From positions 3,439,080 to 3,503,079 of the forward strand of contig NZ_NKFP01000006.1 of NCBI RefSeq assembly GCF_002215035.1: a stretch of DNA of 64,000 nucleotides, read 5' to 3'. The stretch comes from Leptolyngbya ohadii IS1. Its GTDB lineage: Bacteria > Cyanobacteriota > Cyanobacteriia > Elainellales > Elainellaceae. The notes below the pieces were generated by a model. It was not told the origin of the DNA. It searched no databases and saw only the letters and a program-made list of their open reading frames with translations. Made by a program: the position numbers and the translations under genes. Below are positions 63,911 to 64,000 of the stretch, piece by piece (position 1 is the first letter of the stretch; every line of letters starts with the position of its first letter).

Positions 63911-64000
63911 TTATAGCGATCGCGGACATAGCCAGCGGTTAAGTTCCTGTCTGAGAAGCTCCCTGGCTGTCTCTACAATCGTTTCATATCGTTGCCGCTG
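63911..64000 (-). CDS. Possible C-terminal end of a gene continuing beyond the window
   Basis: The minus strand is open from the window edge to TAA at 63911-63913 and reads QRQRYETIVETARELLRQEL followed by NRWLCPRSL. The charged helical character is protein-like, but only 29 residues are visible. Confidence 0.35.
   Translation of the reverse strand, partial: QRQRYETIVETARELLRQELNRWLCPRSL

Overview
The window is chromosomal DNA of a cyanobacterium, probably a filamentous, non-heterocystous Leptolyngbya-like lineage. The evidence is the very frequent HIP1-type GCGATCGC octamers, a ribosomal cluster with the cyanobacterial arrangement (it starts at rplC, has no rpsN between rplE and rpsH and no rpmD between rpsE and rplO), and typical cyanobacterial families: Tab2-like protein, DUF2499/DUF3593 pair, DevBCA exporter, Ycf22-like MCE protein and a WD40-tailed Ser/Thr kinase. 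The genus is inference.

Layout. 0-9 kb: Ser/Thr kinase with a WD40 propeller (-), a translationally coupled DUF2499/DUF3593 membrane pair (-), an IS630-type transposase HTH remnant (+), csaB (+), a large coiled-coil protein (+), and a CAP-domain protein (-). 9-19 kb: leuB, a small conserved protein, a PLP serine/threonine dehydratase, a YvcK/CofD-like factor (-), an Mla-type lipid transport ATPase and MCE protein, a cation diffusion facilitator and a matrixin-like protease. 19-25.5 kb: secG-gpmI, an ABC-F ATPase, an SbcD-like nuclease and a small antitoxin-like protein, all (-). 25.5-37 kb: a likely structured RNA with its own promoter, a short upstream ORF, and twenty genes from rplC to adk. 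This cluster ends after adk; the usual continuation infA-rpsM-rpsK-rpoA is not here.

37-42.5 kb: Tab2-like protein, pmbA/tldE, then a rearranged locus in which a peptidoglycan-peptidase gene (N-terminal module, helical repeats, M15 C-terminus) has been broken up by a 489-bp-offset direct duplication and an inversion. All junctions fall at 12-13 bp microhomologies. 42.5-49 kb: a membrane protein with a WGR/YwqG-type protein, a HAD phosphatase, an alpha/beta hydrolase, and a MinD/ParA-like ATPase with an HTH protein opposite a membrane-anchored cyclic-nucleotide-binding protein. 49-54 kb: an Asp/Glu racemase, a periplasmic solute-binding protein, a dicarboxylate/amino acid symporter and a Cache-HAMP sensor, all (+), probably one acidic amino acid or dicarboxylate uptake and sensing unit. 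54-64 kb: MFS exporter, two tandem Rieske oxygenases, devB-devC-devA, small helical proteins and a Gfo/Idh/MocA oxidoreductase.

Across the window, gene ends and starts are decorated with short (8-23 bp) tandem duplications. Several begin at or include the stop codon of the upstream gene, or run up to the next start codon. With the dispersed palindromic repeats and the rearranged M15 locus they suggest a genome shaped by slippage and microhomology-mediated duplication. No tRNA, rRNA or CRISPR array was recognised.
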